Positions 1 to 8,502 of a stretch of 64,000 nt of DNA are shown here, in pieces (the first letter of the stretch is position 1; every line of letters starts with the position of its first letter). The stretch lies in the NCBI RefSeq assembly GCF_008365275.1, contig NZ_CP043504.1:1116001-1180000 (forward strand), read 5' to 3'. A model generated the notes under the pieces. It worked only from the letters and a program-made list of their open reading frames with translations. It was not told the DNA's origin and made no database searches. The translations under genes were made by a program, and so were the position numbers. The stretch comes from Protaetiibacter larvae (lineage in GTDB: Bacteria; Actinomycetota; Actinomycetes; Actinomycetales; Microbacteriaceae).

Positions 1-619
1 GCGCCCCCAGCAGCTCGGCGGCGCGCGCCGCCTTCGCCGAGGTGAGGGTGAGCGCGAGCGGCACCGGGGCCACGCGGGCCGCCCCCGCGAACAGGAACGC
101 CACATCCACGGTCCCGAACCGCTTCACGGCACGGCGGATGAGCGGCAGGGATGAGTTGTCGCCCGAGACGTAGACGGTGGGCTCACCGGGGGCGGTGAGC
201 AGGAAGCTCGTCACCGGTCCGACGGCGGCGCGCAGCAGGCGCGGTCCGTGGCGTCCGGGGAGCGCCGTCACCGTGACCTCCCCCAGCTGGTGGGTCTGCC
301 ACGGGCGCAGTCCGATGACGGGCGTGCCGAGCGCGGCCTCCGCCTGCGGGGTGGACAGCATGACGGGCGCGCGCAGCGCCACCTCCTTGCCGGTGTCGTC
401 GAAGTTGTCGGCGTGGCCGTGGTGCGAGACGAGCACGAGGTCGACGGGCCCGACGGCGGCCGCCGGCAACCCCGGTCCCGCGGTCTTCTCGAGCCCCGCC
501 TGCACATACCGCTTCGGCTCGTCGAAGGTCGGGTCGATGAGGATGCGCAGCCCGGCATACTCCAGCAGGGTGGACGGGCCGCCGATGTAGGTCACGGCCG
601 GGGGAGTGGTGGTCGGCAT
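1..619 (-). CDS. MBL-fold metal-dependent hydrolase, UlaG-like (3' end outside window)
   Basis: The protein reads [20 protein letters not shown] and continues past the left edge, so about 206 residues are visible. An early beta-hairpin ([20 protein letters not shown]) and the metal motif SHHGHADN at residues 65-72 mark the metallo-beta-lactamase fold. In place of the usual HxHxDH there is H-H-G-H-A-D-N; a final Asn for His is seen in UlaG-like relatives. A later SGDN supplies the conserved Asp. Such enzymes hydrolyse phosphoesters, lactones or similar bonds in the cytoplasm, but the substrate cannot be read from the sequence. It is divergent from the YyaL-like gene with only 12 bases between start codons, so the two promoters must overlap. 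The family is secure; the activity is unknown. Confidence 0.85.
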   Translation of the reverse strand, partial: MPTTTPPAVTYIGGPSTLLEYAGLRILIDPTFDEPKRYVQAGLEKTAGPGLPAAAVGPVDLVLVSHHGHADNFDDTGKEVALRAPVMLSTPQAEAALGTPVIGLRPWQTHQLGEVTVTALPGRHGPRLLRAAVGPVTSFLLTAPGEPTVYVSGDNSSLPLIRRAVKRFGTVDVAFLFAGAARVAPVPLALTLTSAKAARAAELLGA

Positions 620-624
620 AGGCT
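619..624 (+). promoter_or_regulatory. -10 box TAGGCT, leaderless start of the YyaL-like gene
   Basis: TAGGCT ends 7 bases before the ATG at 632, so transcription probably begins at or next to the start codon. It overlaps the start codon of the divergent hydrolase. The same arrangement recurs at several other transcription units in this window. Confidence 0.5.
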
Positions 625-631
625 GAAGCCT

Positions 632-2509
632 ATGGCGAACCGCCTGGCGTCCGCGATCAGCCCCTACCTGGTCGGTCACGCGGAGAATCCGGTGGATTGG
701 TGGCCGTGGGGCGAGGCGGCTTTCGCCGAGGCCGCCCGCCGCGACGTGCCCGTGCTCGTCTCGATCGGCTACGCCACCTGCCACTGGTGCCACGTGATGG
801 CGCGCGAGTCGTTCTCCGACCCGGAGCTCGCCGCGTACCTCAACGCGCAGGTCGTGTCGATCAAGGTGGACCGCGAGGAGCATCCCGAGGTGGATGCCGC
901 CTTCCTCGCGGCGGCGAGCGCCTTCACGCCGCAGCTCGGCTGGCCGCTCACGGTGTTCGCGACCCCCGAGGGGCGGGTGTTCTACGCGGGCACCTACTTC
1001 CCGCCGCAGCCGGTGCGCGGGGTGCCGTCGTTCCGGCAGGTGCTGGAGGCGATCGTCGAGGCGTGGGCGGATCGCCGCGCCGAGGTGGAGGCGACGGGCG
1101 CCGCGGTGGCGGAGGCGCTCGCGGCTCGGCCCGATCCGGGTGCGGGTGCGTTGCCTGCGGAGCACGCGCTCGCCGCCGCGGTCGCCGAGCTCGCGACCTT
1201 CGAGGATCCGCAGTTCGGCGGTTTCGGGGCGGACGCCAAGTTCCCGAACGCCCCCGTCATCGCGTTCCTCGCCGAGCGCGCCCTCGGGGGCGACGAGTCC
1301 GCGGCTGCGCTCGGTCGTCGCCTCTACGATGCGACCCAGGCGCTGCGCGACCCGGTGGAGGGCGGTTTCTTCCGCTACGCGGTGCGCCGCGACTGGTCCG
1401 AGCCGCACTACGAGCGGATGCTGTCCGACAACGCGCAGCTGCTGGACCTCGCCACGGCTTTCGGCGACGAGCCGACGGCGGATGCGGTGGCCGGCTTCCT
1501 GCTCGAGGTGCTGCGCCTGCCCGGCGGGGCGTTCGCCTCGGCGCAGGATTCCGAGAGCCTCATCGACGGGGTCGGCAGTGAGGGCGGCTACTACGCGTTG
1601 GACGCCGCCGGCCGTGCCGTCCAACCGCCTCCGCGCGTCGACGACAAGGTGCTGGCGGGGCTCAACGGGCTCGCGATCGGCGCGCTGGCCGGGGCAGGGC
1701 TGCGTTTCGCCCGGCCGGACTGGGTCACGGCCGCCCGGGCTGCTGCGGATGCCGTGCGCGCCACCCATGTGGTCGGCACCCCCGACGGCCCGCGGCTGCG
1801 CCGGGCGAGCCGCGACGACCGGGTGTCGGATGCCGCGGCAACCCTCGAGGACTACGGCGGCCTCGCGTGCGGCCTGCTGCGGCTGGCGCTCGCGACCGGG
1901 GATCCCGAGCCGGCGGTGCTCGCCCAGGCGCTCGTCGAGGCGTGCGGGGATGATGCGCGGATCGCGGTGCCGGGCGGTGGGGATGCGGTGCTCGCACGCC
2001 GGGGCATCGCGGTCGACGCCGATCAGACGGAGGGCGCGACGCCGTCCGGGGCGGCGCTCTATGCGGACGCGGCAGCGCGACTGGCGGCGCTCACCGACGA
2101 CGCGGCACACCGCGAGCGCGCCGAGCGGGCGCTCGCGCCGCTGCTCGCGGGGGCGCTGGAGCGGCCGATCGCCTACGGCGCGACGCTCGCGGTGGCGGCG
2201 CGGCTCGCGAACCAGCCGGAGCAGCTCGTCGTCGTCGGACCGGATGCCGGGGACCTCGTGCGGCGTGCGCGGGGGTGGGCGGCGCCGACCCGCACGGTCG
2301 CGATCGTCAGCGAGGCGCAGGCGCGGGCCTTCACCGAGGCCGGTTTCGAGCTGTTCGCGGGGCGCAGCGCGCTCGACGGGGCGCCGACCGCGTACCTCTG
2401 CGAGGGGTTCGTGTGCCGGCTGCCGACGGCGGATGCGGGGGTGCTGGGGGAGCTGCTGGGCGGTGGTCTCGAGACGCGTCCGCTGCGCGGGCGCTCCTCG
2501 ACCACCTGA
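632..2509 (+). CDS. YyaL/SSP411-type thioredoxin domain-containing protein
   Basis: The 625-residue protein begins [20 protein letters not shown], a typical family start. Residues 1-170 form the thioredoxin-like domain with the CHWCH redox-type motif (Cys50 and Cys53) and the downstream [20 protein letters not shown] block. The remainder is an alpha/alpha-barrel, N-acylglucosamine epimerase-like region with KFPNAPVI and [13 protein letters not shown]. Family members are usually 650-700 residues, so this one is slightly short. Homologues are linked loosely to redox or sperm (SSP411) functions; the bacterial role is not established. The frame stays open upstream to about 248, but the ATG at 632 is chosen because it matches the family N-terminus and has a -10 box just before it. 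The gene ends in a convergent junction rich in palindromic repeats. Confidence 0.9.
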   Translation: MANRLASAISPYLVGHAENPVDWWPWGEAAFAEAARRDVPVLVSIGYATCHWCHVMARESFSDPELAAYLNAQVVSIKVDREEHPEVDAAFLAAASAFTPQLGWPLTVFATPEGRVFYAGTYFPPQPVRGVPSFRQVLEAIVEAWADRRAEVEATGAAVAEALAARPDPGAGALPAEHALAAAVAELATFEDPQFGGFGADAKFPNAPVIAFLAERALGGDESAAALGRRLYDATQALRDPVEGGFFRYAVRRDWSEPHYERMLSDNAQLLDLATAFGDEPTADAVAGFLLEVLRLPGGAFASAQDSESLIDGVGSEGGYYALDAAGRAVQPPPRVDDKVLAGLNGLAIGALAGAGLRFARPDWVTAARAAADAVRATHVVGTPDGPRLRRASRDDRVSDAAATLEDYGGLACGLLRLALATGDPEPAVLAQALVEACGDDARIAVPGGGDAVLARRGIAVDADQTEGATPSGAALYADAAARLAALTDDAAHRERAERALAPLLAGALERPIAYGATLAVAARLANQPEQLVVVGPDAGDLVRRARGWAAPTRTVAIVSEAQARAFTEAGFELFAGRSALDGAPTAYLCEGFVCRLPTADAGVLGELLGGGLETRPLRGRSSTT

Positions 2510-2581
2510 GTGTCGCGGTGGGGCGCCCGCACCCGCTGCGCGGGCGACGTCGAAGGCGGTGTATGGAGATCAGCATGCGGG

Positions 2582-2628
2582 GGCTGGTTTCGATACACCC
2601 GCTGCGCGGGCACTCAACCAGCGGGTGG
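2582..2628. repeat. Dispersed palindromic element, copy A
   Basis: The element has CTGGTT/AACCAG outer arms around an inner CCCGC-TGC-GCGGG stem and carries the TTCGATAC and CTCAACC signatures. It sits between the convergent YyaL-like and surface-protein genes. The DNA from 2510 to 2580 holds a more degraded relative (CCCGCTGCGCGGGCGACGTC). Confidence 0.75.
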
Positions 2629-2659
2629 GCACGCCGCGGCGCGGCCGCAACACCTCGCC

Positions 2660-2697
2660 GATCGAGTGCCGCGGCGTAGCCGCGGTGTATCGAGATC
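2660..2697. repeat. Dispersed palindromic element, copy B
   Basis: It starts GATCGAGTGC and ends TGTATCGAGATC, with an inner CGCGGC-GTA-GCCGCG stem. It lies immediately after copy A in the same convergent gap, so a bidirectional terminator role is possible. No T-rich tail is present. Confidence 0.7.
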
Positions 2698-2703
2698 CGC
2701 CCC

Positions 2704-4860
2704 TCAGGCCCGCCGGCGTGCGGTGAGGAGCCCCGCGCCCGCGAGCAGCACCAGCAGGGCGAGCGCGGCGAGCACCGAGATGGTGTCGGCGTCGACACCC
2801 GTGCGGGCGAGTGCGGCCGGGGTGACCTCGACGAGCAGGGTGGCGCTCACGCCGGAGGGCGTGTGGGTGGCGGTGATGAGGTGCGGCGAGGCGTGCGGGA
2901 AGCTCACGGCGGTGCCGCGGATGATGTCGCTCGCGACGCTGCTGCTGAGGGTGAGATCGCCGCTCGGGATGACGAAGCTGTTGCCTGCGGCATCCGTTCC
3001 GGTGGCGGTGAAGGTGACGGTGTCGCCCTGGTTCACGGTGCCGGTGGCGGCCCGCAGGGCGAGGCTGGTCGGCTCGCCCGGGGCCAGGCTGATGGTCAGC
3101 TCGAGGCTTGCGTCGGCGCCGATCCCGTTGTGGGCGCCCAGGGTGACCGGGTAGTCGCCTGCCGCGTCGGAGGGGGTGCCGGTGATGGCCCCGGTGCCGG
3201 GGTCGAGGGTGAGCCCGTCGGGCAGCTCGCCGTCCGTGAGCGACACGACCGCATCCGGGGTGCCGGTCACGGTGGTGGGTGCCCAGCTGAACGGCTCGCC
3301 GACCGTCGCCGTGGCGGACGCGGCACCCGCGAGCGTCGGGGCGAGGTTCCACTGCGCGGTCAGCGCGACGTTGCCGGTGACCGGGGTGGTGAAGTCGTAG
3401 GGGGTGCCGCCCGTGGTCCACGCCACGAACTCTCCGCCGGTGCGAGTCGGATCGGCAGGGCGGGTGGCGGTACCGCCACCGAAGTCGATCACCTGCACTG
3501 CGGGGGCGGTTCCGTCGCCGCCGTTGAGCGCGAACGTCACACCCCATCCGAACTCGACGTGCACGCTTCCCGAGGCCGCGTCCACCGCGGTGAGCTTCGC
3601 GAAAGGATCGGTGGGGACGACGCTGAACGTCGCGACCGACCCGCGACCGCCGACGATGGCGGAGGTACTCGAACCGCCCGTGAAGGTCGATCCGGGTGCG
3701 GGACTCTGTGCGCGGATATCCAGGGTGCCGTCCGAGAGACCGGGCAGGCCGCTCGTGAACCCGGTTCCGATCCCGGCGCCGCCGCTGCGGCCCGTGGCGG
3801 TGATGTCGCCGCCGGAGAGGATCGTGACGCCGGCGCCGCCCCCCTCGCCGCCGCCGATGCCGGCGCCGCCGCCGGCGCCTCCGGTGGCGGTCACGGTGCC
3901 GCCGATGATCTCGGTGGTGCCGCCGTCGCCGTCGTTGCCGCCGCCGATTCCGGAGGCGAAGCTTCCGCCGTTCGCGGTGACGGTGCCGCCGCTGATGCTG
4001 GTGTCGCGGCCGTCGCCGAGCAGGCCGCCGCCGATGCCGGCGCCGCCGGACCCACCGGTGGCGATGACGGTTCCGCCTTCGATGGCGGTGAACCAGGCGT
4101 TCCCGTGCGATCCCCCGCCGATGCCGGCGCCTTCTGCCCCGCCCGTTGCGGTGACGGTTCCGCCGGTGATGAAGGTGACGCCGCCGCCGCCTTCCCCTCC
4201 GCCTCCGATGCCCGCGCCGCCTTCTCCGCCGGTCGCGGTGACGGTTCCGCCGGTGATCCTCAGGTTGCTGCCGCTGCCGTGCCATCCGCCTCCGATGCCG
4301 GCGCCGCCTTCTCCGCCGATCGCGGTGACGTTCCCCCCAGTGATCGTGATGTGCTGGCTGCCGACGCCGATGCCGCCGATGCCGGCGGCGAGTCCGCCAC
4401 CCGTGGCGGTGATGGTGCCGCCCGTGATCGTGATGCTCCCTCCGCTCTCGTTGTAGCCGCCGATGCCGGGGGCGAGACCGCTAATCCCGACCGCGACGAG
4501 CGCTCCGGTCGAGGGAGTGCTGCTGTCGTTGATGGTGAGACTCGCGCCCGATCTCACCCCGAACGCCGCACGGGCCATGCCGGGGTTCAGGATGCTGAGC
4601 GTGTGGCCGTTGAGGTCGAAGACCACCCCGACCCCGCTCGCGATCAACAACGATCCGTTGTAGGGGGCGGTGATGTCGGCGCCGAGGGTCACCTCGACGG
4701 TTCCGGTGGTGGCGGTGTTGACGGCGGTCGCGAGGTCGTTCCAGGTGGCGACGGAGCTGGCCGCGGATGCGGCAGTCGCGGGCACGAGCACACCGGCCGA
4801 GAGGGCTGCGGTGGTCGCGAGAACGAGCGCGACCCGACGGAACGGGGTGTGGGCGGGCAT
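2704..4860 (-). CDS. Cell wall-anchored glycine-rich surface protein with InlB-type repeat and Ig-like domain
   Basis: The protein has 718 residues. Residues 1-34 are a signal peptide (basic MPAHTPFRR, a hydrophobic stretch, AxA). From about 130 to 390 it consists of near-identical units of the form ITGGTVTATGG-GGAGIGGG, probably a parallel beta-helix or adhesin-like stalk. Next comes an InlB/Flg_new-type unit (FALNGGDGTAPAVQ through ALTAQW), then a putative Ig domain of the He_PIG kind (LPDGLTLDPGTGAITGTPS), then another Ig-like stretch. The C-terminus is a sorting signal: LARTG at 684-688, a hydrophobic span and a TARRRA tail, so it should be anchored to peptidoglycan by a sortase. The encoding DNA is itself internally repetitive and could vary in repeat number. 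The function, perhaps adhesion, is inferred. Confidence 0.85.
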   Translation of the reverse strand: MPAHTPFRRVALVLATTAALSAGVLVPATAASAASSVATWNDLATAVNTATTGTVEVTLGADITAPYNGSLLIASGVGVVFDLNGHTLSILNPGMARAAFGVRSGASLTINDSSTPSTGALVAVGISGLAPGIGGYNESGGSITITGGTITATGGGLAAGIGGIGVGSQHITITGGNVTAIGGEGGAGIGGGWHGSGSNLRITGGTVTATGGEGGAGIGGGGEGGGGVTFITGGTVTATGGAEGAGIGGGSHGNAWFTAIEGGTVIATGGSGGAGIGGGLLGDGRDTSISGGTVTANGGSFASGIGGGNDGDGGTTEIIGGTVTATGGAGGGAGIGGGEGGGAGVTILSGGDITATGRSGGAGIGTGFTSGLPGLSDGTLDIRAQSPAPGSTFTGGSSTSAIVGGRGSVATFSVVPTDPFAKLTAVDAASGSVHVEFGWGVTFALNGGDGTAPAVQVIDFGGGTATRPADPTRTGGEFVAWTTGGTPYDFTTPVTGNVALTAQWNLAPTLAGAASATATVGEPFSWAPTTVTGTPDAVVSLTDGELPDGLTLDPGTGAITGTPSDAAGDYPVTLGAHNGIGADASLELTISLAPGEPTSLALRAATGTVNQGDTVTFTATGTDAAGNSFVIPSGDLTLSSSVASDIIRGTAVSFPHASPHLITATHTPSGVSATLLVEVTPAALARTGVDADTISVLAALALLVLLAGAGLLTARRRA

Positions 4861-4943
4861 CGGCAGGGTTCTGTCACCGGTGTCGCCACACGGAGACTTT
4901 CTCGGATCCTACCTCCGGGACGACACCCTCGGAGACACGTCAC

Positions 4944-5819
4944 CTACCCCGTGATCAGGGGGGCTTCCGGATCGGCCGCCCACTCGTTGAGCGAGCCGTC
5001 GTACACCGCCACCGAGCGCTCGCCGACGAGCGTCAGTGCGAGCGCGGCAGCCGTCGCGGCGATGCCGCCGCCGCAGTAGGTGATGATCTGCGGGGCGCCG
5101 AGCGCGGGGGCGAGCTTCTCGCGCAGCGCTTCGGGATCGAGCACCGCGTTGCTGTCCCGGTCGACGAGGAACCCGGCCGGCACCGAGCTGGACCCGGGGA
5201 TGTGGCCGCCACGGGCGCGCGTGACGAACTCACCCGAGTACTCCTTCGGCGGCGTCGCGCACACGAGTGCGGCCTCGCGCTCGCCGCGCACGACGGCCTC
5301 GACATCCGCCTTCTCGACCCACAGCTCGGGGCGCTCCACGGCCGTGAACACGGCCGGCGTCGGCTCGACGTGGCCCAGCTCGAGCTCGCGGCCCTCGGCC
5401 TTCCACTTGGTGAGCCCGCCGTCGAGCACCGCCACCCGGTCGTAGCCGAACGCACGGAACAGCCACCACACCCGCGAGGCCCACTGGCCCACCGCGGTGT
5501 CGTAGAGCACGAGCGTCGTGTCGTTGTCGACGCCGAGCGCACCGGCGGCGGCCTCGAAGCGGGCGGTGTCCGGGCGCGTGAAGGGGTAGCTGCCCTCGGG
5601 GTCGGAGAACTCCTCGATGAGGTCGGCGAACACGGCTCCCGGGATGTGGCCCTCGAGCAGGTACTGCTCGTGCCCGCTCAGGTAGCCCACCCGCCCGTCG
5701 GGTCGGAGGAAGCTCGCGACGGAGGCGTCGGCGATGACGAGCCCGTCCGCGCCGAGATGGTCGGCGAGCCACTGGGTGGAAACGAGCTGGCTGGCGAGGA
5801 CGGGTGCATCGGTCACCAC
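4944..5819 (-). CDS. Two-domain rhodanese-type sulfurtransferase
   Basis: The 291-residue protein has tandem rhodanese domains. The N-terminal inactive domain contains GHIPGAVFADL and VLYDTAVGQWASRVWW. The C-terminal domain contains RGGHIPGSSSVPA and the active loop YCGGGIAA, with catalytic Cys249. It moves sulfane sulfur from thiosulfate or 3-mercaptopyruvate to an acceptor. The loop CGGGIAA does not match either classical substrate signature exactly, so the donor remains open. Length and domain order are normal. It is transcribed away from the DUF3060-like lipoprotein gene across a 79-base divergent gap. No coupling to the surface-protein gene downstream is evident. Confidence 0.9.
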   Translation of the reverse strand: MVTDAPVLASQLVSTQWLADHLGADGLVIADASVASFLRPDGRVGYLSGHEQYLLEGHIPGAVFADLIEEFSDPEGSYPFTRPDTARFEAAAGALGVDNDTTLVLYDTAVGQWASRVWWLFRAFGYDRVAVLDGGLTKWKAEGRELELGHVEPTPAVFTAVERPELWVEKADVEAVVRGEREAALVCATPPKEYSGEFVTRARGGHIPGSSSVPAGFLVDRDSNAVLDPEALREKLAPALGAPQIITYCGGGIAATAAALALTLVGERSVAVYDGSLNEWAADPEAPLITG

Positions 5820-5886
5820 GAGAGGCTAAACCCGCGCGAGGGCGTGCGACGACCAGGAAGCAATATCCGGTAATCGGGTGCGGTCC

Positions 5887-5892
5887 TAGGCT
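5887..5892 (+). promoter_or_regulatory. -10 box TAGGCT, leaderless start of the lipoprotein gene
   Basis: TAGGCT is followed by 6 bases and then ATG at 5899. No Shine-Dalgarno sequence fits, so a leaderless mRNA is likely. Confidence 0.5.
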
Positions 5893-5898
5893 GGCCGC

Positions 5899-6438
5899 AT
5901 GAGCCGTCGAGTCGCGGTCCCGGTGCTGGTCGCCTGTGCTGCCCTGCTGTCGGGCTGCGTGCTCGCCCCCGACCTCGGGCCGTCCCCGTCGCCATCGATC
6001 AGTGCCGATGCATCGGGCGCGCCGTCGGATCAACCGTCGCCGAGCGAGCCGCCCGCGTCATCCGGCGACGAGTGCGTCGCGCCGCTCGTCATCAACCAAG
6101 CGGGTGAGCACCGCATCGGCGACTGCGACGAGCTCATCGTGGAGGGCAACGACATCGAGGTGACCGTCGGCGAGGTCGGCACGCTCACCATCCGGGGAAC
6201 CGACATCGAGGTCGACACCGGCTCGGTCGGTCTCCTCACGATCGCCGGACAGGACAACGAGGTCGACTCCGTCTCGGTCGGCAAGATCGAGATCTCGGGC
6301 GACCGGAACGACCTCGACGCGACCGGCGACATCGGTGCGGTGGTCGTGAACGGCAACGACAACGAGGTGACGGCCCGCGGATCGATCGGACTCGTCACCG
6401 ACAACGGCGCGCGCAACCAGATCCGCGGCGGGCGCTGA
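5899..6438 (+). CDS. DUF3060-like lipoprotein
   Basis: The 179-residue protein has a lipobox LLSGC with lipidation at Cys20, followed by a Ser/Pro linker (PSPSPSISAD). From residue 63 to the end is a repetitive beta structure of short units such as IEVTVGEVGTLTIRG and NDNEVTARGSIGLV, as in DUF3060 proteins, which stack into a small beta-solenoid. It should be held on the outer face of the membrane. The function of the family is unknown. The gene is monocistronic and ends in a convergent junction that carries a palindromic repeat. Confidence 0.85.
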   Translation: MSRRVAVPVLVACAALLSGCVLAPDLGPSPSPSISADASGAPSDQPSPSEPPASSGDECVAPLVINQAGEHRIGDCDELIVEGNDIEVTVGEVGTLTIRGTDIEVDTGSVGLLTIAGQDNEVDSVSVGKIEISGDRNDLDATGDIGAVVVNGNDNEVTARGSIGLVTDNGARNQIRGGR

Positions 6439-6445
6439 ACGCGGG

Positions 6446-6478
6446 GATCTCGCTGCGCCGCTGCGCGGCTCCTCGATC
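6446..6478. repeat. Dispersed palindromic element, copy C
   Basis: The element is bounded by GATCTCG and CTCGATC with a GCGCCGC-TGCGCGGC core. It fills the convergent gap between the lipoprotein gene and the CoA-binding protein gene. Confidence 0.65.
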
Positions 6479-6510
6479 GCCGCGGACAGCGCGCAGCGGT
6501 GCGGGCCGCG

Positions 6511-7116
6511 TCAGCGGATCGTCTTGCGCGAGGTGATCTGGCCGGTGTCGAAGCCCAGCAGGTGCAGCCCGCCGTGGAAGCGGGCGTGCTCCACCTTGAT
6601 GCAGCGATCCATCACCACGGTGAGACCCTTCGACTCGCCGTAGTAGGCGGCCTCCTCGTTCCAGATGCCGAGCTGCACCCAGATCGTCGTGGCACCGACG
6701 GCGACGACCTCGTCGATCACCTGCGGGATGTCGCTGCCGCGACGGAAGACATCCACGATGTCGGGCACCACCGGCAGGTCGGCGAGCGACTTGTACACCG
6801 GCTGCCCGAGGATCTCGGTCGCGTTGGGGTTCACGAAGTAGAGCTCGTAGTCGCTCGACTGCTGCAGGTAGGTCGCCACGAAGTACGAGCTCCGGGCCGG
6901 GTTCGGGGAGGCACCGACGATCGCCACCGTCTTCGCCCTGCGCAGGATGCCCAGGCGCTCCTTCGCGCTCGGCCCCACCCAGGTGCGCTTCGAGCGCAGC
7001 AGCTTGGCGAGCGGCGAGTCGGAGGGGATCGAGCAGGACAGCCCGTTCTGCAGGTTGACGGTGGTCTCGGCGGGCTCGACCAGCGAGGTGCCGGGGGCTT
7101 CGGCGACGGCAGACAT
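6511..7116 (-). CDS. CoA-binding domain protein (YccU-like)
   Basis: The 201-residue protein has a Rossmann-type CoA-binding fold. The nucleotide loop VAIVGASPNPARSSY lies at about 62-76, FVNPN follows, and VVMDRCIKVEH near the C-terminus is typical of the family. A 55-residue N-terminal tail is longer than in the roughly 140-residue YccU proteins. The gene starts 7 bases after metY on the same strand, so the two are almost certainly co-transcribed. This linkage hints at a role near sulfur-amino-acid or acyl-CoA metabolism, but no reaction can be assigned. Confidence 0.85.
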   Translation of the reverse strand: MSAVAEAPGTSLVEPAETTVNLQNGLSCSIPSDSPLAKLLRSKRTWVGPSAKERLGILRRAKTVAIVGASPNPARSSYFVATYLQQSSDYELYFVNPNATEILGQPVYKSLADLPVVPDIVDVFRRGSDIPQVIDEVVAVGATTIWVQLGIWNEEAAYYGESKGLTVVMDRCIKVEHARFHGGLHLLGFDTGQITSRKTIR

Positions 7117-7123
7117 GCTCCGA

Positions 7124-8461
7124 TTATCCCTTCACCGCGCGGGTCAGCGCTTGGTCGAGGTCGTAGAGGATGTCCTCCGGATCCTCGATGCCGACCGAGA
7201 TGCGCACGAGACCCGGCACGACCCCCGCGTCGAGCAGCTGCTGCTCGGTGAGCTGGGCGTGGGTGGTGGACGCCGGGTGGATGACGAGGGTCTTGGCGTC
7301 GCCGATGTTGGCGACGTGGCTCGCGAGGTCGACCGACTCGATGAAGCGCTGGCCGACCGCACGCGAGGAGGCGGTGGCGGATCCCTTCACCCCGAAGCTG
7401 AACACCGCACCCGGCCCCTTGGGGAACAGCCGCTGTGCGCGCTCGAAGTGCGGATGCGTGGGCAGGCCCGCCCAGTTGACGAACTCGACGCGGTCATCGG
7501 CCGCCAGCCACTCGGCCACGATGCGCGCGTTGTCGACGTGCGCCTGCACGCGGAATGGCAGCGTCTCGATGCCCTGGGCCAGCAGGAACGCCGAATGCGG
7601 GGCGAGCACCGGGCCGATGTCGCGCAGCTGCTCGGCGCGCAGACGCGTGAGGAAGGCGTACTCGCCGAAGTTGCCGTGCCAGTTGAGGCCGCCGTAGCTC
7701 GGCACCTCCTGATCGAACAGCGGGAAGCGCTCGTTCGCCCAGTGGAAGCGGCCCGACTCGACGACGACGCCGCCGAGGGTGGTGCCCGAGCCGCCGAGGA
7801 ACTTGGTGGCCGAGTGGATCACGACATCCGCGCCCCACTCGATGGGCCGGTTGAGGTACGGGGTGGCCACCGTGGAGTCGACGATGAGCGGGAGGTGGTG
7901 CGCGTGCGCCACGTCGGCGAGGCCCTCCAGGTCGGCGATGTCGCCGGAGGGGTTGGTGATCGACTCGACGAAGATGAGCTTCGTCTTGTCGGTGATCGCC
8001 GCCGCGTAGTCGGCCGGGTCGGTGCCGGTGACGAACGTCGTGTCGACCCCGAAGCGCCGCAGCGTCACATCGAGCTGGGTGATGGTGCCGCCGTACAGGC
8101 TGGCGGCGGCCACGATGTGGTCGCCCGCGCCCGCGAGCGTCGCGAAGGTGATGAACTCGGCGCTCAGGCCCGACGCGGTGGCGACCGCGCCGAGGCCGCC
8201 CTCGAGCGAGGCGACGCGCTCCTCGAAGGAGGCGACGGTGGGATTGGCGAGCCGGGAGTAGATGTTGCCGTACTTCTGCAGGGCGAAGCGGGCGGCGGCA
8301 TCCGCGGTGTCGTCGAAGACGAAGGCGCTCGTCTGGTAGATCGGCAGCGCTCGAGCCCCCGTCACCGGGTCGGGGATGTTGCCGGCGTGGATGGCGCGGG
8401 TGCGGAAGCCCCAGGCGTGGTCGGTGGCTGCCGGCTCAGGGGTGGCGTCGCTGTCTGACAT
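7124..8461 (-). CDS. metY: O-acetylhomoserine sulfhydrylase (cysteine/methionine synthesis)
   Basis: The 445-residue PLP enzyme belongs to the Cys/Met metabolism family. It has TRAIHAGNIPDP at the N-terminus, YSRLANPT, the cofactor Asp in LPLIVDSTVATPYL, and the Schiff-base lysine Lys220 in HSATKFLGG. The length and the long central insertions match MetY rather than the shorter cystathionine enzymes MetB and MetC. It joins sulfide to O-acetylhomoserine to give homocysteine. The start is leaderless: a TAGCCT box ends 6 bases before the ATG, which leaves no room for a 5' riboswitch. It is followed closely by the CoA-binding protein gene. Confidence 0.93.
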   Translation of the reverse strand: MSDSDATPEPAATDHAWGFRTRAIHAGNIPDPVTGARALPIYQTSAFVFDDTADAAARFALQKYGNIYSRLANPTVASFEERVASLEGGLGAVATASGLSAEFITFATLAGAGDHIVAAASLYGGTITQLDVTLRRFGVDTTFVTGTDPADYAAAITDKTKLIFVESITNPSGDIADLEGLADVAHAHHLPLIVDSTVATPYLNRPIEWGADVVIHSATKFLGGSGTTLGGVVVESGRFHWANERFPLFDQEVPSYGGLNWHGNFGEYAFLTRLRAEQLRDIGPVLAPHSAFLLAQGIETLPFRVQAHVDNARIVAEWLAADDRVEFVNWAGLPTHPHFERAQRLFPKGPGAVFSFGVKGSATASSRAVGQRFIESVDLASHVANIGDAKTLVIHPASTTHAQLTEQQLLDAGVVPGLVRISVGIEDPEDILYDLDQALTRAVKG

Positions 8462-8467
8462 CCGTCC

Positions 8468-8473
8468 AGGCTA
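8468..8473 (-). promoter_or_regulatory. -10 box TAGCCT, leaderless start of metY
   Basis: Read on the minus strand, TAGCCT is followed by 6 bases and then the metY ATG. The mRNA would therefore begin at or next to the start codon. Confidence 0.5.
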
Positions 8474-8502
8474 ACCGCGCCCGCGACGTGTTGCGGTGTG
8501 TT

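Noticed and set aside
248-631. N-terminal extension of the YyaL-like protein
   Set aside because: It lies over the divergent hydrolase gene and is not part of the family; the ATG at 632 has its own -10 box.
3830-4460. Regular GC-rich repeats that look like an array
   Set aside because: They are codons of the glycine-rich repeats of the surface protein, in frame throughout.
8462-8502. SAM riboswitch or other leader control of metY
   Set aside because: The -10 box ends 6 bases before the start codon, leaving no leader.
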